NCBI GenBank assembly: GCA_010015655.1 | Contig: ML976792.1 | Coordinates: 68,295 to 122,409 of the forward strand | DNA length: 54,115 bases | Direction: 5' to 3' | DNA from: Bimuria novae-zelandiae CBS 107.79 | Taxonomy: Eukaryota > Ascomycota > Dothideomycetes > Pleosporales > Didymosphaeriaceae | In this document: piece by piece, positions 44,029 through 53,970 of the stretch | How the letters are laid out: each line of letters starts with the position of its first letter | How positions within the stretch are numbered: the first letter of the stretch is position 1 | Program-made: the position numbers and the translations under genes | Notes under the pieces: model-generated | The model's database searches: none | The model's input: the letters and a program-made list of their open reading frames with translations, nothing else | Told to the model about the DNA's origin: nothing

Positions 44029-44511
44029 GATTGTCGTGGAATAGTGGACGCGGGTTCTGTTCTATCGTCACTGAAGACATGAGCGTATCATAAGAGGTAG
44101 AGTGGTTACATCTACAGGGGATTGTTAGAGCAACCTCTGGCGTCGCGGAAATGATTGCTTAATATGAGCTCAGCCGTAAATGGGGTTCTTTTATCGTCGT
44201 TAATGACCTGAAGAGATTATGCGACACAGCAATTGAGAAAGGCTTCAGATAATACGCTCTCTGAGCAGAATTCTTATAAAGTAGAATTCTATCAGGCGAT
44301 AGAGTGCAAAAAGTAGTAATAAAAAGAGGGTTCCCTTAGGAACTGTTTAAGACTAATTGTTGCAAAAAAAATTGATGAAAAAACGTTTTTCATCACAACA
44401 ATAAAATAACACCAGTAGAATCTTATCACCACTTGAAAACAGAATATCGAGAATAATAGCATGAGAGTTAAAAAAGGTACCTGCGCTATTAGTTACTTTT
44501 TGATAACTTTA
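44029..44511. other. Intergenic flank of transposon block, repeat copy 2
   Basis: No gene. It contains the second copy of the dispersed repeat (about 44298-44375) and an inverted pair agaattct...agaattct at about 44268-44290 (spacer tataaagt). Confidence 0.5.
44298..44375 (+). repeat. Dispersed repeat copy 2 (partner near 1232)
   Basis: It has the same block order as the copy at 1232-1350 (gatagagtgcaaaaagtag, then ttccc, then gaactgtt, then ttgttgcaaaa) but with AT-enriched differences, as RIP would give. Confidence 0.4.
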
Positions 44512-44749
44512 TCCCCCGCATGGCCAAAATCTGCCGTGCACGGGCTATATTAAAATGGCTAATTAGAGCTCTACTCCGACTTCTAACGAACACTAAAAGA
44601 GATTAGATTATATATAAATTTATATAAAGACTTAATTTCTTACAGTATTTTAATAAAACTACTTAATAATTAAGCTTTAAAAGATAGCTTTTAATATAAT
44701 TATTTAATAGCGCTATAAGTACTCTTGCTAGCACTTAGGACGCTCCTCT

Positions 44750-46390
44750 AGCCTACATAAAGGTAGCCTATACGCCCTATAGCCAAAAGTACTGCGCGGA
44801 GTACGCAGAGGAGCTTTAAAATTGTTAGAAGTTATTGTAAGAGGTGTCGTGGAGGCCATGAGTTGTGCTTTTTACGCCCAGACGTCGCACAAGATACACA
44901 AGTCTTCGCCTCTGCAATCAGCGTTGTAGACGTGTGGGAGCTGCCAGCGTCGCTGACAATATCGTCTACGTGCTAATGTTTGTTACTACTATTGCAAAGT
45001 CGGCCTCCGCGCTTAAAAAGCTGGTTAATTAAAGTATATAGGAAGTCTTTATAACATATTCTTTTTATTAATAATTAAGATAAGTATAATAACAGCCTAT
45101 AAGCGTTATTTAGTACTAAATTAAGTAAAAAGTAGAGGAAAAGACGCTAAGTACGCCATTTAGTCTACTAAATAAAGTAGTAGCTTTTATACTAATTAAA
45201 TTAATTCACTTTGCTTTTATAGATATTATAGTTGTTTATTATTATTAGTATTTTTAGTAACTTAATGAGCTTATTGCGAAAGGCGTCTATAATAATCTTT
45301 TTATTATTTAATCCTATTTTAAAGCGTTAATAGAGCTTTTTAATATACTAAGTAGTTGTATAAAAGTTAACACTATGCGAAGAAATAACGTTAATACTTA
45401 TAATTTATAACTATGCTAGTAAAAAAAAAACTTAATTATTTCTTTAAGCTACTTTTAGTACTTTTTTAAATACTAATAGCGCCTAGCGTATTTCTCCCTA
45501 CTTTAGGGATTACTAAGCGTGTGTTTTAAGACGTATAAGATCACTATTAAAGCGCTTTTTAGATAGCTTTTTATAGGTAATAGGTACGCTATTTATCTAG
45601 ATTTATACCTTTATAGTCTACTTAAAAATCTCCTCTATTATTATCTTTATTATCCTAATAGTCACGGCGTAGCGAATGCCTTTAGATTTAAAATATTTAA
45701 ATATAAGTGTTGTATTAAAAGGTTATTATCCTAAATAATATAATAAAGAGTTAGAAAAAGCTTATCTTTAGTAACGTCCTTAGCAAGTATAAAAGTAATA
45801 GGGATAAGCTTTATGAAAGGTAAAGACTTACTAGTAGTATTAGTATTAGTAATTTTAATTAAATTAATAAGTTCTCTACTATAGGTATAAAAAAGCTAGT
45901 TAAGTATTACTTTATTATTTACTAGATACTAGATCTTATAGCCCTTAAGTATAGGCTTTATTTTAATTATTACTTTCTTTAACGCGTGTTTAGTAAATCT
46001 TATAATTACTTTATTAATATAAAGGTGCTTACTAGTAGTTTAATATAAAAGTAAGCGCTTATAGAGTAGCTAAGAAAGATCCTAGACGTAGCTAAATAGG
46101 GAGTAAAAGCTTTGCTCTACCTTAGTATAGTATAGGTACTAATCTAGCTACTACTAATGCTGGAAGGATATAAACTTATTAATTTTATATATAAGAGCGT
46201 TTTAGTAGCCCTTCTCTTAGTACTTTGCTATTAAGGACTCCTAGTAGACGCGTATATAAATAATAATTAAAAAGTACGTATAAAGCTCCGCTAGAGACAT
46301 TAGTTTCTAGCTATAGTAGCTACTAGATATTGCTACTTAGAGTGCCTTAGCATGTTAATTTATATAATATACTATATAGTTTATAATATT
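44750..46390 (-). pseudogene. RIP-degraded piggyBac-like transposase of P2
   Basis: It is the homologue, on the opposite strand, of the dead transposase in P1. The GC-richer C-terminal zinc-binding segment (about 44750-44990) is the best preserved part and differs from P1 by scattered transitions. No open frame of useful length remains. Boundaries are approximate. Confidence 0.65.
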
Positions 46391-46483
46391 AGTAGAGAAG
46401 TATAAATTAAGTAAGGTAATTAAACTATTATAATTAATATCTTTAGATAAGTTAGCCTCTCTAAAAATATATAGATTATTAAT

Positions 46484-46706
46484 TGTAATGAGGTAAGCGC
46501 CCCGCTTACTAAGCCAATACTATGTGACTTCCTCACCTGCACCAAAAGGTATGCACGAGAATACTTAAGCCAAGTATTACTCGTATAGTATAATATATAT
46601 AGGATATGCTAGGGTCAGCCACTAGCGCTAGTGTTTGATCCTAGCCTAGCCGGAACCTCTATAAGCGAGAGAAGGCCACGTGTTCGACCGTGCCTACCTC
46701 GTTACA
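46484..46706 (-). mobile_element. Solo LTR, family L1 (223 bp), inside P2
   Basis: On plus it reads TGTAATGAGGTAAGC... to ...CTACCTCGTTACA, flanked by a perfect 5-bp duplication TTAAT (46479-46483 and 46707-46711). Sequence and length match the solo LTR in P1, in the same orientation relative to the host element. The target duplication and the insertion point differ, so it is an independent insertion. Confidence 0.82.
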
Positions 46707-47117
46707 TTAATGTTAAAAGGTTTTTAATTAGAAAGTAGATTTGCTAGTAAATTAAGCTTTTTAGTATTAAATTTTATATATTTTATATATTTTATAAAGT
46801 TAGGGTCATTAGTATGTAGGCTAGTAGCTTTTAGCATATTTATAAATATAGGTAATTTTAAAATAAGTATATTTTAGCTAGTAAATAGAAATTGTTAATA
46901 TCACGATACAGATTTAGTATTCACTTGGCAGCTCTCCTGATTAGCCATTTCAATGTGGCCCGTGTACGGCAGATTTTGGCCATGCGGGGGATAGAGTAAC
47001 GGTGTTCCGCCCAGCCGTTAGCCCCATACCGTAGCTTGGCAGTTGGCGCGCCGCGTCACCGAACGCGTCACCCCACTATGTAATACGCCAACTTCAACGT
47101 ACTGTATCTACACTAAT

Positions 47118-49230
47118 ATGGACCTACTTACAGTTGTGATAGAGGTAATTAAATTATAAAATTAAAAGAATTTAGTATTATATAATTTATACTAACGCGC
47201 TAGTATAAGCGCTTTACTAGCTAGTAGTAAATTTTTATATAATATAACTAAAATATTACCTAATAGTAAGAATAAGAGCTTTTATAATACATTAAGTGTC
47301 TTACTAAACGTAGCATTTTATATATAGTAAATAATATAGAGCTTTACTATTATAGTAGCTAAAAAGAATATTAGCTTATTATAGGTTAATTACTTTATTT
47401 AACGGTATGCTAAATCTTTAATATTATAATAAATAATTAGTATTAATTATAATTATTATAAATCTAATTTCTTAGCTAAATATAAGCTCTACTTTAACCT
47501 CCTATAGCAAAAGATAGAGTGATATTAGATTAAGGCTTAAGATATTTATAATATAAACAAGAAAGGCATCCTACTTAGCATTACTTCTTGCTTAAAGAGG
47601 ATTTTGTTAAGTCTCTAAGGAGTAGCCAGTCTTAAAAAAGCTAAGGTTAGTTTTTAGATAAAAGTACTATAAAGTAAAAAGGAGTTATTGATAGTTTACG
47701 CATATTAATAGGGTTATTAGTATTAAAAGTAGTATGCGATTATAAATAAATTAACTAAAACTAAAGTATAATCTAAATAATAGATTAGTAACTTAGGTTA
47801 AATATAAATATAAAAGGGCTATACTTAGCGTTCTTATATACATAACTAATTCTATAATATCCTATAGTTCTATATTATCCTAAACGTGGTACATGTGGGA
47901 TCCCATGGTACAGTCACGTGATTTCAATGTCCCATAATCTTGGCTTGTGGGACATCGTGGGACATTTACATAATCCTTAGTAGGGCAATAGCGTCACCTT
48001 TCGTTATAAAGTGTCTAATGTCGTTCCGTTGAACCTGGAATCCTAACAGATTTTTAATAGGCCTCTGTACAAGAGTAAGACGATAAGGCAAGCTATTTAG
48101 GATAGTAGCCGCAAGTAGATATTACTTATACCATATATATACGCTAACGGATCTGCCCTAGATCTAGCTCTAATTTATTAGACTACCTTTATAAATATAT
48201 AATTAAGTTAGGTTGAGGGTTTTAATCCTTAACTGTATCGACGCAGGTCGATTGTTCCTATTATATAACACTACTAGATCTTTATTATTATATTTAGATT
48301 TAATTCGTTAAGTAATTAAATAGACTTTATAAAGTTATAATAAGTGATTTATTACCTTACACAGGCTAAAGTAAGATAATTATATTAATTCTTAATTCTT
48401 AATGACTATAAATTATATATTACTATAGATTTTATTAACTATTATAATTGTAATAAGATCCAATTAATTATCTATTTACCTTATTTAACCTATACGTTAT
48501 AGCCTCTTAATATTTACGTATTTAAGTCTCTATTAACTATATATTTAAATAAGCTATTAGCTTTCTTATAAAATAGTTAAGGGCTAGCTTTTATTACTAA
48601 AAGAAACTTTTTTAGCCTATTTAAAAAAAAAAACTTAGGTTAGCACTATAAGGTAGCTACTAATATTGAAGGCCTTTAAAGCTACTAGTATTTCTCTTCT
48701 AAATCTAATAATGAATTTTAATAAATTTAGTTAGACTTAGCTACCTAAATAAAGATTATAAAAAGCTTAACTTTTAGTACTTAGTATTTTAAATTAGAAA
48801 AAGATTAACTAGCTACTAAAAGCTTTTATTAATATAAGGGGTAGTAATAAGGCTAAAAAGCTAAGCTAAACTATATACTTTTTCTTTATATAAAAGTAAC
48901 TTTTAGAATATAAAAATAAAGGCTTGTAAAAGGCTCTAGCAATATAAAAGAAACGCTTAAAGTAAAATAGGCCTCTACCTCTTAATTAGCTAAATAAGTA
49001 TTATAGTAAAGCTATTTTTTTTATTATTTTATAGCGTATAGAAGCTTGCAATTATTAATACTAAAAAATATTAAAAAGTAGTAATTATAGCTTTAAAAAT
49101 GTAAGAAAGTAAAGGCTTATTAGGCTAGCTAGTAGCTTAATATAAGGCTACTATAGAAGAGGTGTATTATTTAAGTAGCTACTAAAAATATACGCGTAAA
49201 GTAAAAAGCTAATAAAGCTACTAAGTAACG
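47118..49230 (+). pseudogene. RIP-degraded pogo/Fot1-like transposase of element D
   Basis: The ATG at 47118 lies in an AATATGGAC context like that of element B's transposase. The first codons read MDLLTVVIEVIKL, aligning with MDPIEAAIIAIDS of B. Near 47555-47604 INKKGILLSIT stands for the NMDEKGFLLGIT motif. The frame is cut there by solo LTR 47605-48048, and resumes around 48055 (SGSALDLALIYQT-like sequence near 48150-48185 after frame changes). The 3' end is approximate. It is dead by mutation and by insertion. Confidence 0.65.
47605..48048 (+). mobile_element. Solo LTR, family L2, older RIP-mutated copy (444 bp)
   Basis: It begins TGTTAAGTCTCTAAGG, ends GGAATCCTAACA, and is flanked by a perfect 5-bp duplication GATTT (47600-47604, 48049-48053). 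It aligns with the L2 copy at 49241-49659 at its ends and through taaggttagtt and atatacata blocks. The first two thirds are AT-enriched while the last 170 bp keep normal GC. It sits inside the catalytic motif region of element D's transposase. Confidence 0.82.
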
Positions 49231-49240
49231 CCTTAAGTAA

Positions 49241-49659
49241 TGTTAAGATCCCAAAGGGGTAGCTGGTCCCTAAGGGGCTAAGGTTAGTTCTCGGGCAGGA
49301 ATACTATAGTAGGATAAGAGAGGGTCGTAGTGATAGCTTGCGCTTGTCACTAGGGTGTTAGTATCGAAGGTGGGTATAGCATAATTAAATCAACAAGGTT
49401 GCTTATTCAGATCCAAACGATAGATTGATAAACAGGTTAAACACACATACTATAAAGGTATTTGTGTTCCGTTATATACATAAGGAATTCATACCATCCA
49501 AGATACCGTTGCCATCCATGGACGGTATCGCCATCCATGGCTGGTGAGTCTTGGCTGGATGGTGTTGTCACGTGACCTCGGTTACGCGACCCCGCCGAGT
49601 ATCACCCCCACTAGAGGCCCGTTGGCCCTCCTTGTTCCATACATGTTCAGATCTTAACA
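49241..49659 (+). mobile_element. Solo LTR, family L2, younger copy (419 bp)
   Basis: It begins TGTTAAGATCCC and ends AGATCTTAACA, so its ends are inverted (TGTTAAGATC / GATCTTAACA). It is flanked by a perfect 5-bp duplication AGTAA (49236-49240, 49660-49664). Base composition is near normal in strong contrast to the surrounding AT-rich element, so it arrived after, or escaped, the main RIP episode. Confidence 0.88.
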
Positions 49660-50026
49660 AGTAATAGGCTTATAAAGTATAAAGTTAATTTTAACAACGC
49701 ATTAAAATATTTAAATTAGGTAATAAAAAGGTCTTAAAGCTTTTTAATAAGCTTATTAAGAAAAAATAGCCTTAGCGTAAAGCTATACATATTAATAAAG
49801 CTTTATTTACTATATTTATTTTATAAATAAGTAATAGCTATATTATTTAAACAATAAGTAAATATCTATAATTTAATTTAAAAGTAATTATTTATAGACT
49901 TAAAAGACCTTAACTATAGAAAATCTCGTGATAATATTAATTGTGGGTGGCTCATGTTGCTGGCCGAACGATCAAGGTGGGGTGGCGCGTTCGGTGACGC
50001 GGCGCGCCAACTGCCAAGCTACGGTA

Positions 50027-50490
50027 CCGGCTCGCTGTTTAATCAAGTCAAATGCCGGCAAAACGCACAGCGCTCTCGTTTCATGGAGGGCTGGCGCGAC
50101 TTTCAATTTGGTTTCAATTGAACTCCTGCACCCAACCTCGTACTTCGTACTTCGGCCCCGCAGTGGAGCATTTGACGATCAACGCTCGCATTGTTAGCGG
50201 CATGCATGCGATCCCTCTCTACTGGCTGCGCATGCGCACACGCACGCACACGGAAATGGACACCACGCGGTAGATGCGCGGCCGTTGTTCGGTTGCGACT
50301 GCTTCTACGGTAAGACTCGCTGAGATTTTGGCTCTTTTGAGATTGTTACGTTCTCGACAATTATAGCTTTCTTGGGCAGCGTTATGCCGTGGCTTAAAGA
50401 AGCTCCTATTGACCTGGGGTTTCACGCGCTGAAGGCAGTCTATACCTTGGGCATGAGGATGTATACATTTGACGACTGTCGTAGCCATGT
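50027..50490. other. Flank of element D, no supported gene
   Basis: Normal-GC sequence between the transposon and the membrane-protein pseudogene. It may contain the decayed 5' end of that gene; frames here have no recognisable content. An alternating ac/gc stretch lies at about 50230-50252. Confidence 0.4.
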
Positions 50491-52494
50491 GTGGGGGGCA
50501 CAGCCAGATCTGGCAGGCATTCATGTTGCGACGGCCCCGAATGCGACCCGGATAAAACCTGCGAACCAAGTCCGTGTATCAAGGCTCTCCATACGCGGTT
50601 CAGTTTCTGCGGCGTGGCTCAGGGGTTTCTTTTTGATCGGCCGGCTTTGTGGCTATCTACTCTGTCCGCGACACAGTATGGAAATTGCACCGCAAACACG
50701 CTGAATGGTTGCGTACACTCGAGTGCCTGTTCGATTAATTCACAAACAATTGCGTGATCACCATGCCGACGCCTACCATATTGTCCAACGAAACCTGGCT
50801 GGCTCAGTCAAACTGGACGAACGGATCGCTCACCGGGGAAGTACTACAACATGCGACGGACCGTCCTCCAGGATATAGCTCCGAGTGGCTCCCAGTGGGA
50901 CACATTTTGCATTCAGTCAACCTGACCGTACTCGCTGATAACTTTGCGAACATACAACGGTCTACGGCACAACATCAGGATTTCGGTGCTATCTTTGCGT
51001 TAGCCAGAATGGTATTGTCGCAAGACTACTACAGCCGCCAGATTGCGTGCATCGATGCCATCAGTGGCACCTACGATTGGCTGGTACGAGTCCTATTTTA
51101 CATAATCCTCTTGATTTCACTGTTCCTCCGGCGACACTCGTGGATTGCTTTCGCAGCCCTCGCCACTGCCATGGTCTACGCAGCCACCACTGCAGTGCAC
51201 ACGCTGGCCCTACTCACACAGTTTGGATGGTGTTTGCTGACTGAGTACTCTACCGATGGTCAAGGATACGGAGATCCAGGCCTCCAAGCTACGACCCCGA
51301 TACTGATCGCGTCGCTTCTCTTAATGACCCGTCCTCAACTGGTCTACAAGGGCCCGGAGCGACCGAGCTCAAATCATCCTAGTGCTCTGGGACTTATTGC
51401 TAGTTATTGCCCTAATACCAGCCTCTGTATATACCTCAGAGGCGTCTCCGCTGTAGAACTACAATATTGGAACTGCGCTCCTCCTCTGTCCTTTGTGTGC
51501 AGCAGCGGACGACGCTGCCTAAAGTACCACGATGGTCGGATTCAGCGAGGTATTCCGTGACTGTCAGTGCATTGATTTCTGCGGCATTCTGTCCCCAAGG
51601 GCGCCCATGAGGCCAGGTGCGAAGATGGTGCCCTGGCTTCCTTCCAAGACCATTTGAGACCCGGAGTTGTGGACCTTCTTGAACCGCGATACCTACCCAA
51701 TAATAGTGATTGCAACTGCCGTCGGACTGTATGGTGCTTTGTCTGTACTCCTCTATTAGTTCAGTCTCCGGGAAATCCGGACCCTTATGTTCCACACATT
51801 AAACATACACCCTAATGGGCTCAAGAGATTATTGAAGACAGCAATGACGCGGGATATGAGTTGCACTGAACTCTTTGCCAATGTCCGGATCGAAGATACA
51901 AGGACAGGGCTACGCTGGGCGCAGTATGTCTATGCAAAATGCACGGCAACGTTTTGCTTCCTTGCGGGAGTGCTGCTCTCCTTAGCATCTCCGCTGGTAA
52001 TCGTCATGAACGTCGTTGTCTACGAGTACAATCTACGTCTCTACCCCCATAGCAAAGGTAGCGACGCCGTCGACGCCTGGGGCCCCTGGGTCGGTGCCGC
52101 TTTTGTCCTGGGCGCCAGCATGATACTGCGCTACCAAAAGGAATGGGAGCGCATGGTGTTAAGACTTGGTGAGAAGGCCTTGCATCACGTCGGTCTTTTA
52201 GGAAAGAGCACAACAGAGAACTGCGGCAGTATTTCCGATGTCAGAATTACGTCGAAGCGATCTATGATTGAGGAGTGGCGCATACCCATGGGGTGCAGCA
52301 CTCGCAGGAGCTGGAACGCACTTGCATTCACGTACACTGAGCTGAGCTGCTGGATCGCGTCTCCGTTACCGCATTCACACATGTGCACGTGTTCGAGGTG
52401 CATCCTGGACCGAGCGCAATTCCGGAGGTTGAGGACGCCGAATGATCAGGAGCGAAGAGAGGAGTACGACCATCGTCCATGGCTCAAACGCTGA
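50491..52494 (+). pseudogene. RIP-inactivated fungal multi-pass membrane protein gene
   Basis: The product belongs to a large filamentous-fungal family of unknown function with a Cys-rich extracellular N-part and several spans. A Cys-rich part (about 50505-50750: CCDGPECDPDKTC, NGCVHSSACS) is followed from 50757 by NETWLAQSNWTNGSLTGEVL, SSEWLPVGHILHSVNLTVL and membrane spans (DWLVRVLFYIILLISLFLRR). Near 51335 the homology shifts frame by one base (LLLMTRP then NWSTRARSDRAQ). The next part has four in-frame stops: TAG 51456, TAA 51519, TGA 51654, TAG 51756. Each fits a C-to-T or G-to-A change of a Trp, Gln or Arg codon. Homology continues through DCQCIDFCGILSPRAPM and a last span near VDAWGPWVGAAFVLGASMIL. 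The 51787-52494 part is still open. Confidence 0.72.
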
Positions 52495-52687
52495 GCACGA
52501 GAGATCGCTAACGAACATGCTGGTAAGCTCAAAGTGTGCGGGTGCCGCTTCTGCGGATTTTCAAGAGAGTTCGCGCTTCCGACGACTGTTCTGTGTCCTT
52601 GTCGATCTTGCTCACGAGAATATACTGGAGAGCCGAAAGAAGGGGAGCGGAGCGAGTACATGACGATTGGGATGCGCATTTGGCAAA

Positions 52688-52743
52688 TGTTCGATGATTG
52701 CATGGATGATATGCTAGATGATTGCATGGATGATATGCTAGAT
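52688..52743. repeat. 27-bp tandem duplication
   Basis: Two copies of gatgattgcatggatgatatgctagatga-type sequence (unit 27 bp). In the frame that continues into the next gene they would encode DDCMDDML twice. Confidence 0.8.
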
Positions 52744-52773
52744 GAGGCGACTCGACCTATGACTACCAGCACC

Positions 52774-53970
52774 ATGGGCAGTAATACTGCAAACTTCGAC
52801 CAGCCTCCCTCCAACGTGGTTGCAGTTAACCCCACCACACCGAAAGCCTCGGCTTACCAACGCTTAGGTAATCCCACCACGCCAAAGGTGACCCCACCAA
52901 CGAAATTTTGCCTCTTACCTAACCCTACCAACAACTTTATTTCCTCTCAACAACAGGTTCTCATCATGTCCAAACAGCTGCTTATGAGTGTAATACACCT
53001 TAAGACGTTCTGTACCTCATCTAAACGTGTTCTAGCCAGCCTACAAAGCCTATAGCGAGCTTGGTTGCCCTCCCTTTGGTTGCGACCCTTTCGAAGAAGT
53101 GCGTGTAACCTGTACACGATCTCAACCGGTTCCTAACATGTTCAGAACACTAGCGGCGAGGTCACGATACACTTTGGGGAGATATACTGTAGGGCGAAGG
53201 TGGGCGACGAGCTCTGTGGGGTAAGAAAACCATATTCCTAACATGTTCTAGACATATTCTCACGCTTCAAAACTTTTTGTTAGTTGTGTTACTAACGTGT
53301 TTAGAACGCGCTGAAAACTCGAGGTGCACTGGTTACCCACGTAAAGAAGCATCACTCCGAAATTACGGTGGGCAAGGCAGAACACACTGGGAATCCGAAG
53401 ATGGAGGATATTATGAATTCCCGTGGCAAGTACTTCTAAACATGTTCTCAACGTGATTCTAAACATGTTCTCAACGTGATCCTAACATCTCTACAGTCTG
53501 GTATTCAGCAATCATGAAGAAGCATAACGAACTTAAGCCTCCAACACCTTCCGAACAATTTAAGAACGACCGGCAAGAACCATCATCCACCCCCAAAGCC
53601 CTTCGTACCTGTCCTAAGTCTCTTGCTATCACGATCCCAACTGGTTGTGATCGAATTGCGCTTCCTACATTCACTAAAGGCAAGAATAAAAACAAGGTAA
53701 TTTGGTTCGCAAATGATGAGAACATGTTGATAACGCGTTCAGGTCAACTTTGCAAGAGCCGCCCAGATCCTCAAGCAGAAGAATGCGCCCTACCCTTGTG
53801 ATTCTTGCAAGACTGCTAATCCAGCTAGCAAAGGTAGAAACTATTCCTATAGTGTCTGTAACATGCTACTAACATGTTCAGCATGCACGTGGACTGACGA
53901 TTGCGATAGCACTCGGTGGTTCAAGGGCTGGGCAGACTCGAGTTCTAGTTCGGATGAGGCTGCTGATTAA
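52774..53970 (+). CDS. Seven-exon hypothetical protein with Cys/His clusters
   Basis: No family recognised. Model: 52774-52956, 53036-53098, 53146-53220, 53305-53422, 53497-53696, 53743-53833 and 53882-53970, giving 272 residues. Every junction keeps the frame and the exons read as protein: SELGCPPFGCDPFEE, NTSGEVTIHFGEIYCRAKVG, then ALKTRGALVTHVKKHHSEIT (the C...C...H...H order resembles a degenerate C2H2 finger), KNAPYPCDSCKTANPASKG and ACTWTDDCDSTRWFKGWADS. The tail is SSSSSDEAAD. The weak points are donor GTTCTC of intron 1 and donor GTGGCA of intron 4; the better GTACTT at 53430 breaks the frame, so intron 4 may be wrong or the gene damaged. An in-frame ATG at 52660 would add 38 residues including a duplicated DDCMDDML. 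The introns share a striking 3'-end sequence (see findings). Confidence 0.5.

Larger units (their letters stand above)
44512..46991 (-). mobile_element. piggyBac-like DNA transposon, copy 2 (element P2, inverted)
   Basis: It is 2480 bp, with terminal inverted repeats of about 58 bp: left TCCCCCGCATGGCCAAAATC at 44512, right complement ending at 46991. Both ends are flanked by TA (44510-44511, 46992-46993). It is the reverse orientation of P1. Matching blocks include the Cys-rich 3' end (44750-44990 here, complement of 16070-16340 there) and the LTR-bearing 5' end. It is RIP-damaged and carries its own L1 solo LTR at 46484-46706. Only 37 bp separate it from element D. Confidence 0.85.
47029..50024 (+). 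mobile_element. Pogo/Fot1-like DNA transposon (element D) with two nested solo LTRs
   Basis: The terminal inverted repeats are about 47 bp: left CCGTAGCTTGGCAGTTGGCG at 47029 and its complement ending GCCAAGCTACGG at 50024. Both are flanked by TA (47027-47028, 50025-50026). Subtracting two solo LTRs and their duplications from 2996 bp leaves 2123 bp, almost exactly the size of element B (2127 bp). The inner part of the terminal repeat (GCGCCGCG...ACGCG.CACCCC) resembles that of B. The interior is heavily RIP-mutated. Confidence 0.88.

Noticed and set aside
52446..52838. Minus-strand 130-codon frame with SSISSMQSSSISSMQSS repeats
   Set aside because: The repeat is the 27-bp tandem duplication read backwards; the plus-strand reading connects to a spliced gene.
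53514..53801. Single-exon 95-codon frame as a stand-alone gene
   Set aside because: It runs through a GT...AG intron (53697-53742); splicing gives a better Cys-rich continuation (NAPYPCDSCKTANPASKG).
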